From: Heliomicrobium modesticaldum Ice1 | GTDB taxonomy: Bacteria; Bacillota; Desulfitobacteriia; Heliobacteriales; Heliobacteriaceae | Assembly (NCBI RefSeq): GCF_000019165.1 | Contig: NC_010337.2 | Coordinates: 985,001-1,049,000 of the forward strand | Direction: 5' to 3' | Length of the DNA: 64,000 nt | In this document: piece by piece, positions 9,489 through 18,516 of the stretch | Layout of the letters: each line of letters opens with the position of its first letter | How positions within the stretch are numbered: position 1 is the stretch's first letter | Made by a program: the position numbers and the translations under genes | Notes under the pieces: generated by a model | The model's database searches: none | What the model was told of the DNA's origin: nothing | Seen by the model: the letters and a program-made list of their open reading frames with translations, nothing else

Positions 9489-9540
9489 AGATTGCCCTGG
9501 TTTCCAAAACCATAACAAATCGACTCTGTTACGATTCTGG

Positions 9541-9564
9541 CACGCTGGCGACTACCTCAGCGTG
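9541..9564 (-). other. Right-end-like hairpin of a decayed IS200/IS605 (TnpB) element
   Basis: A perfect 7-bp stem (cacgctg/cagcgtg) with a 10-nt loop stands about 185 bp beyond the stop of the TnpB-like relic. Its position and shape resemble subterminal right-end hairpins of IS200/IS605 elements. The 9565-9748 stretch between has no gene and may be the remains of the noncoding RNA that these elements encode at their 3' end. Confidence 0.45.
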
Positions 9565-9748
9565 GGAAATCTCACAGGATTCGATTTCCTCGGATACAAG
9601 CCATCACTTGTACGCCATAGGGTGTTGCCACCGCCTCCCCTAGCAAAGATAGGGAAGTCCACCACAGCGAGGGGTGTTACCCCTTCCGTAAGGTTCACCG
9701 TCGTCTTCGCCTTTCACCGCGTGTACGAAGACCACTATGTACGTTACG

Positions 9749-10189
9749 CTACAAGTTCGAGGTTAGTCCGAGGATCTCTTTCCGGTGTGACCGCCAAAAC
9801 TCAGGTGTTACACTTCCTTTCGTGATGATTTTCGCTTCTTTTTCGATCCGCTGATGGACCATGGACCATCGTTTCCATTCGGTGGTTTTTTTGAATGTGG
9901 GAAGGAGTTTTTCCCGCAAGAGCCTCGGGACTTTTTCTCGCATTCCGTAAGCCCTTCGGGCAATGACCAGGGCCGCGCCGTGGTGAACGTCCAGACCATA
10001 CTGGTGGGTATACTTGTACAAGCCGATCTTCGACGTAAAGGCGGGCTTCACTTTCGTATACTCGATCCCGTTTCGGATACAGGCCCTTTCCAGCATAGCT
10101 CGCCGCAAGCGGTGATTTTCATTCCAGCACACCCTCTTTTTGCAATTAATCGAGGGTTTGTTTGATCCTCCGCCTGCCTCATGCGCCAT
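9749..10189 (-). pseudogene. TnpB-related transposase/nuclease, C-terminal remnant
   Basis: An open frame of 146 codons resembles only the C-terminal part of TnpB-related (IS605 OrfB-like) proteins. The block GIEYTKVKPAFTSKIG, then the spacer and HHGAALVIARRAYGM, matches the family's VNPAYTS...HxAAxxVIARRG pattern. The N-terminal three quarters, including the catalytic core, are absent and could not be found upstream, so this is a truncated relic. No zinc-finger CxxC pair is seen, as in the TnpB-related subgroup. Confidence 0.7.
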
Positions 10190-10568
10190 AGATCCGGGCG
10201 CTAAAGCTCGTAATGATGGAGACTACGTCCTGCACCATTTCTTCATTCGGTTCAGTGGGGGGTAACGCCGAGCATTAGACTGGCTTTGGAAATAGAAACC
10301 GATGGATTCATGGATAAAGACCTCTGTGCTATCCTCTTTACGAAGTAGACGAATAGTCTAAACAAAAAGTTCCGCTTTTTTCCTTTTTGTTACGATTTTA
10401 GGAGAGCTGTTCAACCTCCTTTTGCATCGTAAGTGAATTTCATGCGGCCCTGCCGGCCTTATCGCTCGCTCGCACAAAAGTAAACTTGATACTTCTATCA
10501 CTTGATTCAAATCATTTGACAAGTTCACGCAAATCCCTGCCTCTGTTGCGAAAAAAGTTAAAAAATTT

Positions 10569-10598
10569 TGCAAATATGCTTTCTAATGCATATTTGCA
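10569..10598. other. 11-bp perfect inverted repeat in a 600-bp gene-free stretch
   Basis: Arms tgcaaatatgc and gcatatttgca flank an 8-nt loop. It is not followed by a T-run on either strand, so it is not a standard terminator; it could be an operator. The remaining 10190-10723 holds no credible gene and is probably transposon debris. Confidence 0.5.
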
Positions 10599-10723
10599 TC
10601 CCTCGATTTGGCTTCATTTCGTAATAGACAACCAGGCCCCGTAGCTGGGCTCTTCCCCCCATCCATGGTGAGCGTCCAAGCCATGTTAAATGGAGTCCCG
10701 CTAGCGCCCTAGTCGCTTTCTGG

Positions 10724-10764
10724 CAAAAAAAGAACCGTCCCAGCTTTTTCGCAGAGAACGGTTC
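10724..10764 (-). terminator. Intrinsic terminator after the 2-hydroxyacid dehydrogenase gene
   Basis: Arms GAACCGT and ACGGTTC with a run of seven T on the minus strand, 25 bp past the stop codon. Confidence 0.8.
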
Positions 10765-10788
10765 ATCGCAACGATATTGCACCGATGT

Positions 10789-11745
10789 CTAGCTCACCAC
10801 ATTGATGGGCGAACCCTTCAAGAAGGCCTCGATATTGCCGGCCATCAGCTTAAAGAGCCGCTGCCGCGACTCCAGGCGCTGCCAGCCGATATGGGGGGTG
10901 AGGACCACATTGTCCAGCGTGAACAGGGGACTGTCGGGGGACAGCGGTTCCACCTCGTGCACATCCAGGGCCGCGCCGGCGATCTTGCCCTGCTGCAGCG
11001 CCTCGATCAGATCGGCCTCCTTGACGAGGGGACCCCGGGAGGTGTTGACAAGATAGGCCGTAGGCTTCATCAGACTCAGCCGCTCTTTGTTGATCAGGTG
11101 CCGTGTTTCAGGCAACAGGGGGCAGTGGAGGGTGACGAAATCGCTCTGCCGGAGCAGATCCTCCAGGCTGGCCGATTGAATCCGAGGGTTGCCCCAATCG
11201 CGCGGGATGGGATCGTAGACGAGGATATCCATCCCAAGCGCGACGGCCACCTTCATCACTTCCCGGCCGATGGCACCGCCGCCGATGACGCCGAGGGTCT
11301 TGCCGTTGACCTCGAAGTGCGGCACAGTCAGGTGTTCGGTGAAGTTGACGAAATTCTTCCGGCTGAGCATGATCTGCTGGCGCGACAGAGAGGAACTGTG
11401 GTTCAAGATGAAGGTGATGGCCAAGTGGGCGACGCCTTCTGTGCTGTAGCCGGGAACGTTGCATACGGTGATGCCCTTTTCCCGGGCGGCATCCAGGTCA
11501 ATGTTGTTAAAACCGGTGCCGGCTTCACAGATCAGTCGGATCGATGGTGGGAATTGGGCAATGAGGTCTTTTCCCATGGGCAATTCCTTGGTGATGGCGA
11601 TGTCCTGGCCTTGCAGCCGTTCGATGATCTCCTCGGGGCTGCTGCTGTCATAGGCCGTGACGGTGGTCAGCGCCGAGATCGGGGACAGGTCAATCTGGTG
11701 ATCGTAGTTCAACTTCGCCAAGTTGAGGATGACTGTCTTCTTCAT
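10789..11745 (-). CDS. D-isomer-specific 2-hydroxyacid dehydrogenase
   Basis: A 318-residue NAD-dependent dehydrogenase of the D-2-hydroxyacid family (glycerate, lactate or phosphoglycerate type). The Rossmann motif GVIGGGAIGREV is central. The catalytic Arg lies in NTSRGPLV, Glu in the HEVEPL region and His in LTPHIGW. The ATG at 11745 is preceded by AGGGGGG, and an in-frame extension 59 codons longer has no homology or ribosome site. It ends at a strong terminator and stands alone. The substrate is not predictable. Confidence 0.88.
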   Translation of the reverse strand: MKKTVILNLAKLNYDHQIDLSPISALTTVTAYDSSSPEEIIERLQGQDIAITKELPMGKDLIAQFPPSIRLICEAGTGFNNIDLDAAREKGITVCNVPGYSTEGVAHLAITFILNHSSSLSRQQIMLSRKNFVNFTEHLTVPHFEVNGKTLGVIGGGAIGREVMKVAVALGMDILVYDPIPRDWGNPRIQSASLEDLLRQSDFVTLHCPLLPETRHLINKERLSLMKPTAYLVNTSRGPLVKEADLIEALQQGKIAGAALDVHEVEPLSPDSPLFTLDNVVLTPHIGWQRLESRQRLFKLMAGNIEAFLKGSPINVVS

Positions 11746-12000
11746 CGTACCCCCCCTGATCGGTTTTGTGAATGCTATTTTAAGTATAAAACTGCCTGGA
11801 AGGGCTGTCAATTGATCCGGCAACCCGACCAGCGATGGCGCAACCGAGCCCACTCTCAAGGGCTCCCGTCTGATGCGTTCACGCCCACTTCGCCGAACAA
11901 GGCCTTTACATTTGTATATCACAGCGGTATGGTAATAGGCAGCAAGGTGCTATTGGGACCTAATGAAAGGGATCGGCGCTAAGGAGAGGGAGTGGCGGTT

Positions 12001-12175
12001 GATGGAAATTAATAGAAGTTAACAGGAGCTAATGGGCGCTGATGAGGGCTGGCGTGAGCTAACGGGAGCTGGCGGCGCTGATGGGCGCTGGCGTGGGCTA
12101 AAGGGAGCTGGCGGGGTTGATGAGAACCAGCGGGGGTTAATAGAGGTTTATGGGTACTAATGAGGCCTGATGGGA
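12001..12175. repeat. Degenerate 10-bp tandem repeat
   Basis: About 17 imperfect copies of a 10-bp unit resembling gctgatgggc fill the region before the next gene. The unit begins with gct or gtt, then a purine-rich stretch ending in ggg or gga. The period equals roughly one helical turn. No ORF is supported here, and 11746-12000 contains only the promoter side of the dehydrogenase gene. Confidence 0.75.
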
Positions 12176-12200
12176 TCAAATAGGTAAACGAGGGCGCATC

Positions 12201-13721
12201 ATGAAACGAACCATTCCTTACGACGTCATCATTGTCGGCGCCGGATTCGGCGGTCTTACTGCCGCCGCTTGTCTGGCCCATAAGGGGCAACGGGTCCTCC
12301 TCTGTGAGCGATCGGGAGCGCTGGGCGGCTGCGCCGGAAGGTTTGAGCGGGGCGGCTACCGTTTTGCCGCCGGGGCAACCGTCGGAATGGGCTTAGAAGC
12401 AGGCGGCGTTCTTCATGATCTTTACGGCCGGTTGCGCATCCCCTTACCAAAATGGGAAGCACCGCCGGTGATCATGGACATCCATCTCCCCGACGGTGCT
12501 TTTCCCTACTGGCGCTCGAAAACGCGCTGGTATGAAGAGGCGAGCCGCCAGTTCCCTCGGGAAAGCGACCGCGTAATCGCTTTTTTTGAAGAGGCCCTTC
12601 AGGTCGCCCAGTGGCTCGACCCGGTCATCAGGAGGCGTCCCCTCTTCCCGCCGACGGACGTCGCAACAGCCGTCCGGTTGCTTTCGCTGGCCGACAGTCA
12701 AACCGTCCGCTTGTTGCCCTTTCTCACCAGCACGATCGCCGACAGGCTGCAGCGTTTCGACCTGGAGAAAGCCCGGCGCTTTCTCTGTTTTTTAAACGGC
12801 CAACTCATCGACAGCGTCCAGACGACAGCCGAACAGTGCCCCGCCTTTTTGGGCTATGCCGCCCTTTCTACCTTCCACCGAGGCGCTTTCGCCATCCGCG
12901 GCGGTCTTGCCACAGTGGCCGAAGACCTGGCCCACGCCATCATCCGAGATGGCGGCGAGATTCGAAGACACTGTGACATTCGGACCGTCGAACGAAGCGC
13001 CGCCGGCTGGCTGGTGACGAACCAATACGGCGAAGGGTTTATGGGAAAGAGGCTGGTCCTGAACAACTCGCTGCACAGCCTCCACCACCTCCTCCCGGAA
13101 GGGCTCAGAAAAGCCGTCGCCGTCGATGTTGCGCGTGAACAGCGCCGGCCGGCCTGGGGCGCTTTCGTCCTCTATGTGGGCTGTAAAGATACGAGCGACT
13201 TGCCTGGCCGCGGTGGGTGCCGTCAAGCTAGCGCCCCTGGCGACCGTCTCTTTCATCAATTCATCGGATCTTACGACCTGCCGCCGACAGAAGGAAACCA
13301 GTTCCTGCTCTCCCTCTCTTCGCCGGAGGATCGGCTTTTCGCTCCGGCAGGGAAACGATCGATCACTATTTCCACCCACACCGCCGTGGCCCAGTGGTGG
13401 GAACCTGGTCGCTATGACAGCTTGAAGGCAGCGTATCAGCAGCGGATCCTCGATACGGTGTCCAGGAGCTTTCCCGGTTTTCAGACGACTATCGAACAGG
13501 TCTTGCCGGGAACACCGGTCACCTGGGCGCGCTTCACCGGCCGCCATCAGGGCAAGGTCGGCGGCTACATCCCCACCGGTCCCCTCAGTTGGCTGCGCAG
13601 CTATCCTGTCCGCTCCGGTCAGTCCGATCTCTGGTTCTGCGGCGATACGGTCTTTCCCGGCGCCGGGACCTTGGGAACAGCCCTGTCAGGGATGACCGTG
13701 GCCGATCAGATGACCAGGTAG
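12201..13721 (+). CDS. Phytoene desaturase-family FAD-dependent oxidoreductase
   Basis: The 506-residue protein has an N-terminal FAD dinucleotide-binding motif (GAGFGGLTAAACLA, about residues 12-25) followed by the second family block GGCAGRF. A C-terminal block, FCGDTVFPGAGTLGTALSG, is typical of carotenoid desaturases, ketolases and isomerases (COG1233, CrtN/CrtI/CrtO group). A role in carotenoid tailoring is likely, but the exact reaction cannot be assigned. GAGGG precedes the ATG at a slightly long distance. It is flanked by the 10-bp repeat upstream and a strong terminator downstream. Confidence 0.8.
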   Translation: MKRTIPYDVIIVGAGFGGLTAAACLAHKGQRVLLCERSGALGGCAGRFERGGYRFAAGATVGMGLEAGGVLHDLYGRLRIPLPKWEAPPVIMDIHLPDGAFPYWRSKTRWYEEASRQFPRESDRVIAFFEEALQVAQWLDPVIRRRPLFPPTDVATAVRLLSLADSQTVRLLPFLTSTIADRLQRFDLEKARRFLCFLNGQLIDSVQTTAEQCPAFLGYAALSTFHRGAFAIRGGLATVAEDLAHAIIRDGGEIRRHCDIRTVERSAAGWLVTNQYGEGFMGKRLVLNNSLHSLHHLLPEGLRKAVAVDVAREQRRPAWGAFVLYVGCKDTSDLPGRGGCRQASAPGDRLFHQFIGSYDLPPTEGNQFLLSLSSPEDRLFAPAGKRSITISTHTAVAQWWEPGRYDSLKAAYQQRILDTVSRSFPGFQTTIEQVLPGTPVTWARFTGRHQGKVGGYIPTGPLSWLRSYPVRSGQSDLWFCGDTVFPGAGTLGTALSGMTVADQMTR

Positions 13722-13747
13722 GCGGTTCTCCGGTCTCACACCACTGT

Positions 13748-13810
13748 AAAGAAGCGACAAGGGGGCCTCATCACTCCCTTGTCGCTTCTTTCTCGTTCTA
13801 TCTTTTTCCA
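13748..13810 (+). terminator. Strong terminator between the convergent desaturase-like and dapL genes
   Basis: A perfect 16-bp stem (13748-13763 with 13776-13791) is followed on the plus strand by a T/C-rich tail. It may also stop the minus-strand dapL transcript, whose tail is weaker. Confidence 0.85.
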
Positions 13811-13869
13811 GCTTTCTGTGGCTCTGGCCCTGTTGCGGTGATATCCACAGTCGGACCAAGCAAAAGGGC

Positions 13870-15099
13870 TTACATCCGTGTCCGGATCCGCTCCAGCGCC
13901 TTCACCGTGTTTTCCCGGGTGCCAAAGGCGGTCAGGCGGAAGTAGCCTTCGCCGCTGGCGCCGAAGCCGGCGCCGGGCGTGCCGACCACGTTGGCCACGC
14001 TGATCAGCTTATCGAAGAAGTCCCAAGAGCTCATGTTGTCGGGGGTCTTCAGCCAGATATAGGGGGCGTTGACGCCGCCAAAGACCTTATAGCCGGCTTC
14101 GACGAGGCCTTCGCGGATGATCCGGGCATTTTCCATGTAGTACTCGATGGTCTCCTTGACCTGCTTTTTGCCGGCTTCGGTATAAATGGCCGCCGCAGCC
14201 GCCTGAACCGGGTAGGAAACGCCGTTGAACTTGGTCGTCTGCCGACGCAGCCAGAGCCCGTTCAAGCTGTAGGCTCTGCCTTCGCGGTCGTAGGCCATGA
14301 CCTCTTTCGGCACGACGGTAAAGGCGCAACGGGTGCCGGTGAAGCCGGCCGTTTTGGAGAAGCTGCGGAATTCGACAGCCACCTCGCGGGCGCCTTCGAT
14401 CTCATAGATGCTGCGAGGGATGTGTGCTTCTTGAATGAAGGCCTCATAAGCGGCGTCATAGAGAATGATCGACTTGTTTTCCCGGGCGTAGTCGACCCAC
14501 TGCTTCAGTTCTTCTTTCGTCAGGGTCATGCCGGTGGGGTTGTTCGGGAAGCAGAGGTAGATCATGTCGACCCGTGTCTTCGGCAGCTCCGGCTTCATGC
14601 CGTTGGCCTCGGTGCAGGGCAGGTAGACGATGTCGTCGAACTGGCCCTTTTCGTTGAAGGCGCCGGAGCGTCCGGCCATGACGTTGCTGTCCACATAAAC
14701 AGGGTAAACGGGGTCGGTGACGGCGACGATGTTGCCGATGCCCAGGATCTCCTGGAAGTTGGCCGTATCGCACTTGGACCCGTCGCTGACAAAAACCTCG
14801 TCCATGCCGAGGTCGATGCCGCGGGGCTTGTAGTCGTTTTCAATGATCTGCCCGATGAGGAAGTCATAGCCCTGCTCAGGGCCATAGCCGCGAAAGGTCT
14901 CGGCGCGGCCCATCTCATCGACAGCTTTTTTCATGGCCTCGACGACGGCCGGCACGAGGGGACGCGTCACATCGCCGATTCCAAGTCGGATGATGTCAGC
15001 CTCGGGGTTTGCTTTCTTAAATTGATTCACCCGCCGGGCGATCTCGGAAAAAAGATAGCTTCCGGGAAGCTTCAGGTAATTCTCGTTCACCAACGCCAT
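13870..15099 (-). CDS. dapL: LL-diaminopimelate aminotransferase
   Basis: A 409-residue class I/II PLP-dependent aminotransferase that converts tetrahydrodipicolinate directly to LL-diaminopimelate for lysine and peptidoglycan. The start [17 protein letters not shown] and the block [11 protein letters not shown] are characteristic of DapL. The PLP lysine lies in [12 protein letters not shown]. The ATG at 15099 has AAAGGA 13-18 nt upstream; a TTG four codons earlier sits directly on that site and is less likely. It is monocistronic. Confidence 0.95.
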   Translation of the reverse strand: MALVNENYLKLPGSYLFSEIARRVNQFKKANPEADIIRLGIGDVTRPLVPAVVEAMKKAVDEMGRAETFRGYGPEQGYDFLIGQIIENDYKPRGIDLGMDEVFVSDGSKCDTANFQEILGIGNIVAVTDPVYPVYVDSNVMAGRSGAFNEKGQFDDIVYLPCTEANGMKPELPKTRVDMIYLCFPNNPTGMTLTKEELKQWVDYARENKSIILYDAAYEAFIQEAHIPRSIYEIEGAREVAVEFRSFSKTAGFTGTRCAFTVVPKEVMAYDREGRAYSLNGLWLRRQTTKFNGVSYPVQAAAAAIYTEAGKKQVKETIEYYMENARIIREGLVEAGYKVFGGVNAPYIWLKTPDNMSSWDFFDKLISVANVVGTPGAGFGASGEGYFRLTAFGTRENTVKALERIRTRM

Positions 15100-15298
15100 G
15101 GTTATGGTCAATCCTTTCTTTACGCATACATTTCCAGCTTATTATATCGTCGGCGGATCTTATTTTTCAACCGTTCCTTTCTTCCTATCACCACTCCGTC
15201 ATTCCTCTTTCATCGAACCACGGTTAGAGGGACCTTAGTCCGTCCCCGCCAAAGGTCTCTCCCGGCGCTTCGACCTTCGTGCCGTCAGAGGCCATGCG

Positions 15299-15784
15299 CT
15301 ATCGATGATAGGTCTCCCCCCGATTCACCTTACAGCCACGATAGACCTGCTCCAACAAAATCAACCGCACCAGCTGATGGGGAAAGGTCAACCGCGACAA
15401 GGACCACTTGGCCTTACACACAGCATGCACTTCCTTAGAAAGCCCCAACGTCCCCCCAATGAAGAACACGACCAAGTTCGGCCCATAGAGTTCCCATCGC
15501 CGCATCTTATCCGCCAGGTCCTCCGTCGACCACATCTCCCCCCGAGGATCGAGCGCCACGCCGATATAATCCTTATCTCCAGCGGCCGCCAGCAGGCGGT
15601 CACCTTCTTTTCTCTTGATCAACGCCGCTTCCGTGTCAGATGGCTTGTCCGGCACCTTCTCGTCAGGCACCTCGATGATCTCCAAACGGGAATAGGCCCC
15701 CAGGCGTTTTATATACTCCCGGAGGCCTTCTTTCAGATACTTCTCTTTCAGTTTCCCGACGGCGACAATGCGGATATGCAGCAT
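15299..15784 (-). CDS. rlmH: 23S rRNA (pseudouridine1915-N3)-methyltransferase RlmH
   Basis: 161 residues, the usual length for the SPOUT-class RlmH. The N-terminus MLHIRIVAVGKLKE and the C-terminal knot residues FFIGGTLGLS and LLEQVYRG are diagnostic; the chain ends in YHR. It methylates a pseudouridine in helix 69 of 23S rRNA in assembled ribosomes. GAGGG precedes the ATG. In many Firmicutes it lies beside yycJ-htrA; here a His-rich membrane protein gene intervenes. Confidence 0.95.
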   Translation of the reverse strand: MLHIRIVAVGKLKEKYLKEGLREYIKRLGAYSRLEIIEVPDEKVPDKPSDTEAALIKRKEGDRLLAAAGDKDYIGVALDPRGEMWSTEDLADKMRRWELYGPNLVVFFIGGTLGLSKEVHAVCKAKWSLSRLTFPHQLVRLILLEQVYRGCKVNRGETYHR

Positions 15785-15910
15785 CGTCTAACCCTCTTCC
15801 ATTTGCCTCAGCATGTATCGCTTCGACTATTCAATACAGGTATTATCTTTTCCAGGCGACGGCATCAGCTTGCTTCTGCTTGTTTACTGGCTTACCCTAC
15901 CTTGCTTGAG

Positions 15911-17044
15911 TTACTGGGCAAAGTATTCCTTCTCCGACACCAGTCCATACACAGCCCACTTCTCGGCAGCCAGGACGCCTTTACCTTGGGGGACCTTGGC
16001 CATGATCAGGACGTACTTCTGCTGTGTCTCGTTGTTCTGGACCATGACGCGCGCCCAATTGGCGTCTTCTGAGAAGGCGACCGACTGCATGGTCATCAGG
16101 TCGCCGAGGGTGACGTTGGTGACTTCCCAACTGCCGCCTTTGCCGGCCAGGGCTTTGATGTTCTTGGCGGTGACGGCGTTCAGCGGGTCATTGCCCGTAT
16201 CCCAAGGACCGCGTAACGCTTCGGTGTGGTTGAACTTCAGGGCCGTGAGGAAGGCTTTGGCCTCTTTGACAACCTTGCCGGTAGCCGGGCTGTCGACGAA
16301 GGCGCTGTTGCCGACGACTTTCCAGCCGTCTTTCGTTTTCGCCAAGTCCCAGATGCGGGCGGACATGATCGGCTGCTCATTGCCGATGGTCACCATATAG
16401 CGGAAGAGGACGTGGGCTTTGTTGCCGTCCACATCGATCTTGTAGGGAACCACTTCGACCTTCACGTCGCCTTTGCGTTTGGCGTCTTTAAACTGCTTGA
16501 CCGCTTCGTTGAAGACCATCTTTTCGTCCTGGAGGGCGTCGGCGACACCTTGTTTGCCGAAGGATTTTTCCAGGAGCTTGGCGTCGCCGGTCATGAAGGC
16601 CTTAAATCGGTTGGTCAGGGCGTCCTTGACGGCGGTCATGACCTCCTGCTCGGCCACCGTCTGGGCTTGGACCGGCTGCAGCTGCTGCTGGGCCGATACG
16701 GGGATGCCCTGGTAAGCCACCACCGGCGTCAGGACGAAGGTGAGCAGGCCGGAGAGGAGCAGGGCAAAGGGTACCCAGCCCCAGGAGGACGGTTTCGGCT
16801 TTTCCGCCGCAGCGGCATGTCCGTGAGTGTCATGATCATGGGCATTGTGTCCTGGGGCGTCATGACCATGGCTGTCAATCTGCCCGTGACCGTCATGACT
16901 GTGCGCATCATGCCCATGGGCGAGGCATGGGGCACCGTGACCATGACAGTCGTGGTGGCCCTGTCCATGGTCGTGATCGTGACCTTGTCCATGGCAGTGC
17001 CCGTTCTGGGCGCAGCCGTGCATATCCTGTGTCATCGTTTGCAT
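15911..17044 (-). CDS. His-rich single-pass membrane protein of unknown function
   Basis: 377 residues. The first 76 contain 22 His and 4 Cys among many Gly and Asp, in repeated GHD/GHG-like steps. One hydrophobic segment follows (about residues 88-110), after which a roughly 260-residue soluble domain is expected outside the cell. That domain shows conserved-looking NTF2-like features (ARIWDLAKTKDGWKVVGN). The N-terminus looks like a cytoplasmic metal-binding tail; nickel, zinc or copper buffering is inference. Two ATGs three codons apart are possible; the second has better spacing from AAGGCGG. It stands between htrA and rlmH with 129 bp and 126 bp gaps. Confidence 0.75.
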   Translation of the reverse strand: MQTMTQDMHGCAQNGHCHGQGHDHDHGQGHHDCHGHGAPCLAHGHDAHSHDGHGQIDSHGHDAPGHNAHDHDTHGHAAAAEKPKPSSWGWVPFALLLSGLLTFVLTPVVAYQGIPVSAQQQLQPVQAQTVAEQEVMTAVKDALTNRFKAFMTGDAKLLEKSFGKQGVADALQDEKMVFNEAVKQFKDAKRKGDVKVEVVPYKIDVDGNKAHVLFRYMVTIGNEQPIMSARIWDLAKTKDGWKVVGNSAFVDSPATGKVVKEAKAFLTALKFNHTEALRGPWDTGNDPLNAVTAKNIKALAGKGGSWEVTNVTLGDLMTMQSVAFSEDANWARVMVQNNETQQKYVLIMAKVPQGKGVLAAEKWAVYGLVSEKEYFAQ

Positions 17045-17073
17045 CCGCCTTTCTTCATCTCTGTAGTTGCCAA

Positions 17074-17123
17074 GAAGAACTCCGGACCGAAATCCCGCAT
17101 GGGTGGGGTTCCAGCCGGAGTTC
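17074..17123 (-). terminator. Possible terminator between htrA and the His-rich protein gene
   Basis: A 9-bp stem (GAACTCCGG/CCGGAGTTC) with a 29-nt loop follows the htrA stop. The T-tract on the minus strand is weak (TTCTTCTT), so some read-through is plausible. Confidence 0.45.
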
Positions 17124-17173
17124 CTTTTTCGCTTATCCTTTACTGCCCGTTCCTGTTGACGCGACGTGATGAC

Positions 17174-18424
17174 TTACTGCGGCGGCAATTCGCCGAGGGT
17201 GACCGATAAGGTCTGTTTCTGGTCTTCCCGGACGACGGTGACGTTAACCGTGTCGCCCACCTTATAGGCGAAGAGTTCTTTTTGCAGTTCCATCCGGTTG
17301 CGAACCGGCTTGTCGTTGATGGCGATGAGGATGTCGTTGTTCTGCATGCCCGCCTTCTGGGCAGGCCCGCCCGGCGACGGCTTGACGACGACGCCGTAAT
17401 CCACAATCAGATTGTACTTCTGGGCCAGTTCTTTGTCGACATCCATGATCAGGGTCACGCCGAGGGCGGCCCGGGAGACCTTGCCCTTGGCGCGCAATTC
17501 GTTGACGATCTGCATGACCTGGTTCGAGGGGATGGCAAAACCCATGCCCTCAAAGCCCTGGACGGCGATCTTGATCGAGTTGATGCCGATCACCTCGCCG
17601 TTGGCGTTCAAGAGGGCGCCGCCCGAGTTACCAGGGTTGATGGCGGCGTCTGTTTGGATCAGGTTGAAGGCGTAGCCTTCCGGCGTGTTCAGTTGGCGGT
17701 TGAGTCCTGAGACGATGCCCTGGGTCACCGAACCGGCGAACTCCTTGCCGCCGGGGTTGCCGATGGCGATGGCCAGCTCGCCCACGCTGAGCTTTGATGA
17801 GTCGCCGAACTTGGCGACAGGCAGGTTATCCAGGTTGATTTTGATCACGGCCAGATCGGTCTTCGGATCGGAGCCGACGAGGGTGGCCGGAGCAGTCCGG
17901 CCATCGGTGAGGGTGACGACCAGTTCAGCCGCGCCGGCGACAACGTGGTGGTTGGTGACGATGAAGCCAGCCCCGTCGAAGATGACGCCGGAGCCGGTGC
18001 CCTGTTCCTCGATGCGGTTGCCCCGGAAGAATTGGCTCACCCGCACCCGGTTAGAAATGCCCACGACGGCAGGACCGACGGCGCGGGCCACCTGGACGAC
18101 GCGGTTCCCGTCCAGGCTTACCTGGGCCGGGTCGGCTACCTGCGGCGGCAGCGCGTAGCCGGAAGGCGGCGGCGTGCTCGGCCCAGGGGCTGGCGCATGA
18201 GGGGCGAAGTACTGGGAGATGTAGCCGCCGAGGACGGCGGCGGCGAGGGCGACCACAAAGTACGAGAGCAGTCCGGGTCGGCCTTTCGGCGGTTTCCCAA
18301 AAGGCCCGGAGGGGTAACCGCCGCCATAGGGACCTTGGCTGTAGTGATTGGATGAATTGCCCCTATGGTTGTAAGGACTCGCGGAGCTCTCCCGATAAGG
18401 ACCCTTTTCTTCGAAGTAACTCAT
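17174..18424 (-). CDS. htrA: HtrA/DegP-like serine protease
   Basis: 416 residues: a Gly/Pro-rich cytoplasmic head, one membrane anchor (about residues 51-73), a trypsin-like protease domain and one C-terminal PDZ domain. The catalytic triad is visible as His160 (TNHHVV), Asp190 (PKTDLAV) and Ser267 (GNSGGA). It should degrade or refold damaged proteins at the outer face of the membrane. GGAGG precedes the ATG. It follows walJ by 92 bp, the same order as yycJ-htrA in Bacillus, but no walRK or yycHI genes are upstream. Confidence 0.93.
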   Translation of the reverse strand: MSYFEEKGPYRESSASPYNHRGNSSNHYSQGPYGGGYPSGPFGKPPKGRPGLLSYFVVALAAAVLGGYISQYFAPHAPAPGPSTPPPSGYALPPQVADPAQVSLDGNRVVQVARAVGPAVVGISNRVRVSQFFRGNRIEEQGTGSGVIFDGAGFIVTNHHVVAGAAELVVTLTDGRTAPATLVGSDPKTDLAVIKINLDNLPVAKFGDSSKLSVGELAIAIGNPGGKEFAGSVTQGIVSGLNRQLNTPEGYAFNLIQTDAAINPGNSGGALLNANGEVIGINSIKIAVQGFEGMGFAIPSNQVMQIVNELRAKGKVSRAALGVTLIMDVDKELAQKYNLIVDYGVVVKPSPGGPAQKAGMQNNDILIAINDKPVRNRMELQKELFAYKVGDTVNVTVVREDQKQTLSVTLGELPPQ

Positions 18425-18516
18425 CCGGCGTTCCTCCGTTTCGAAACTGTCCGTTCCTGTTCGAATCGGTTATACAACAAAACAACTGTACACCGAGCGA
18501 CAATGCCGCCTTCTCG

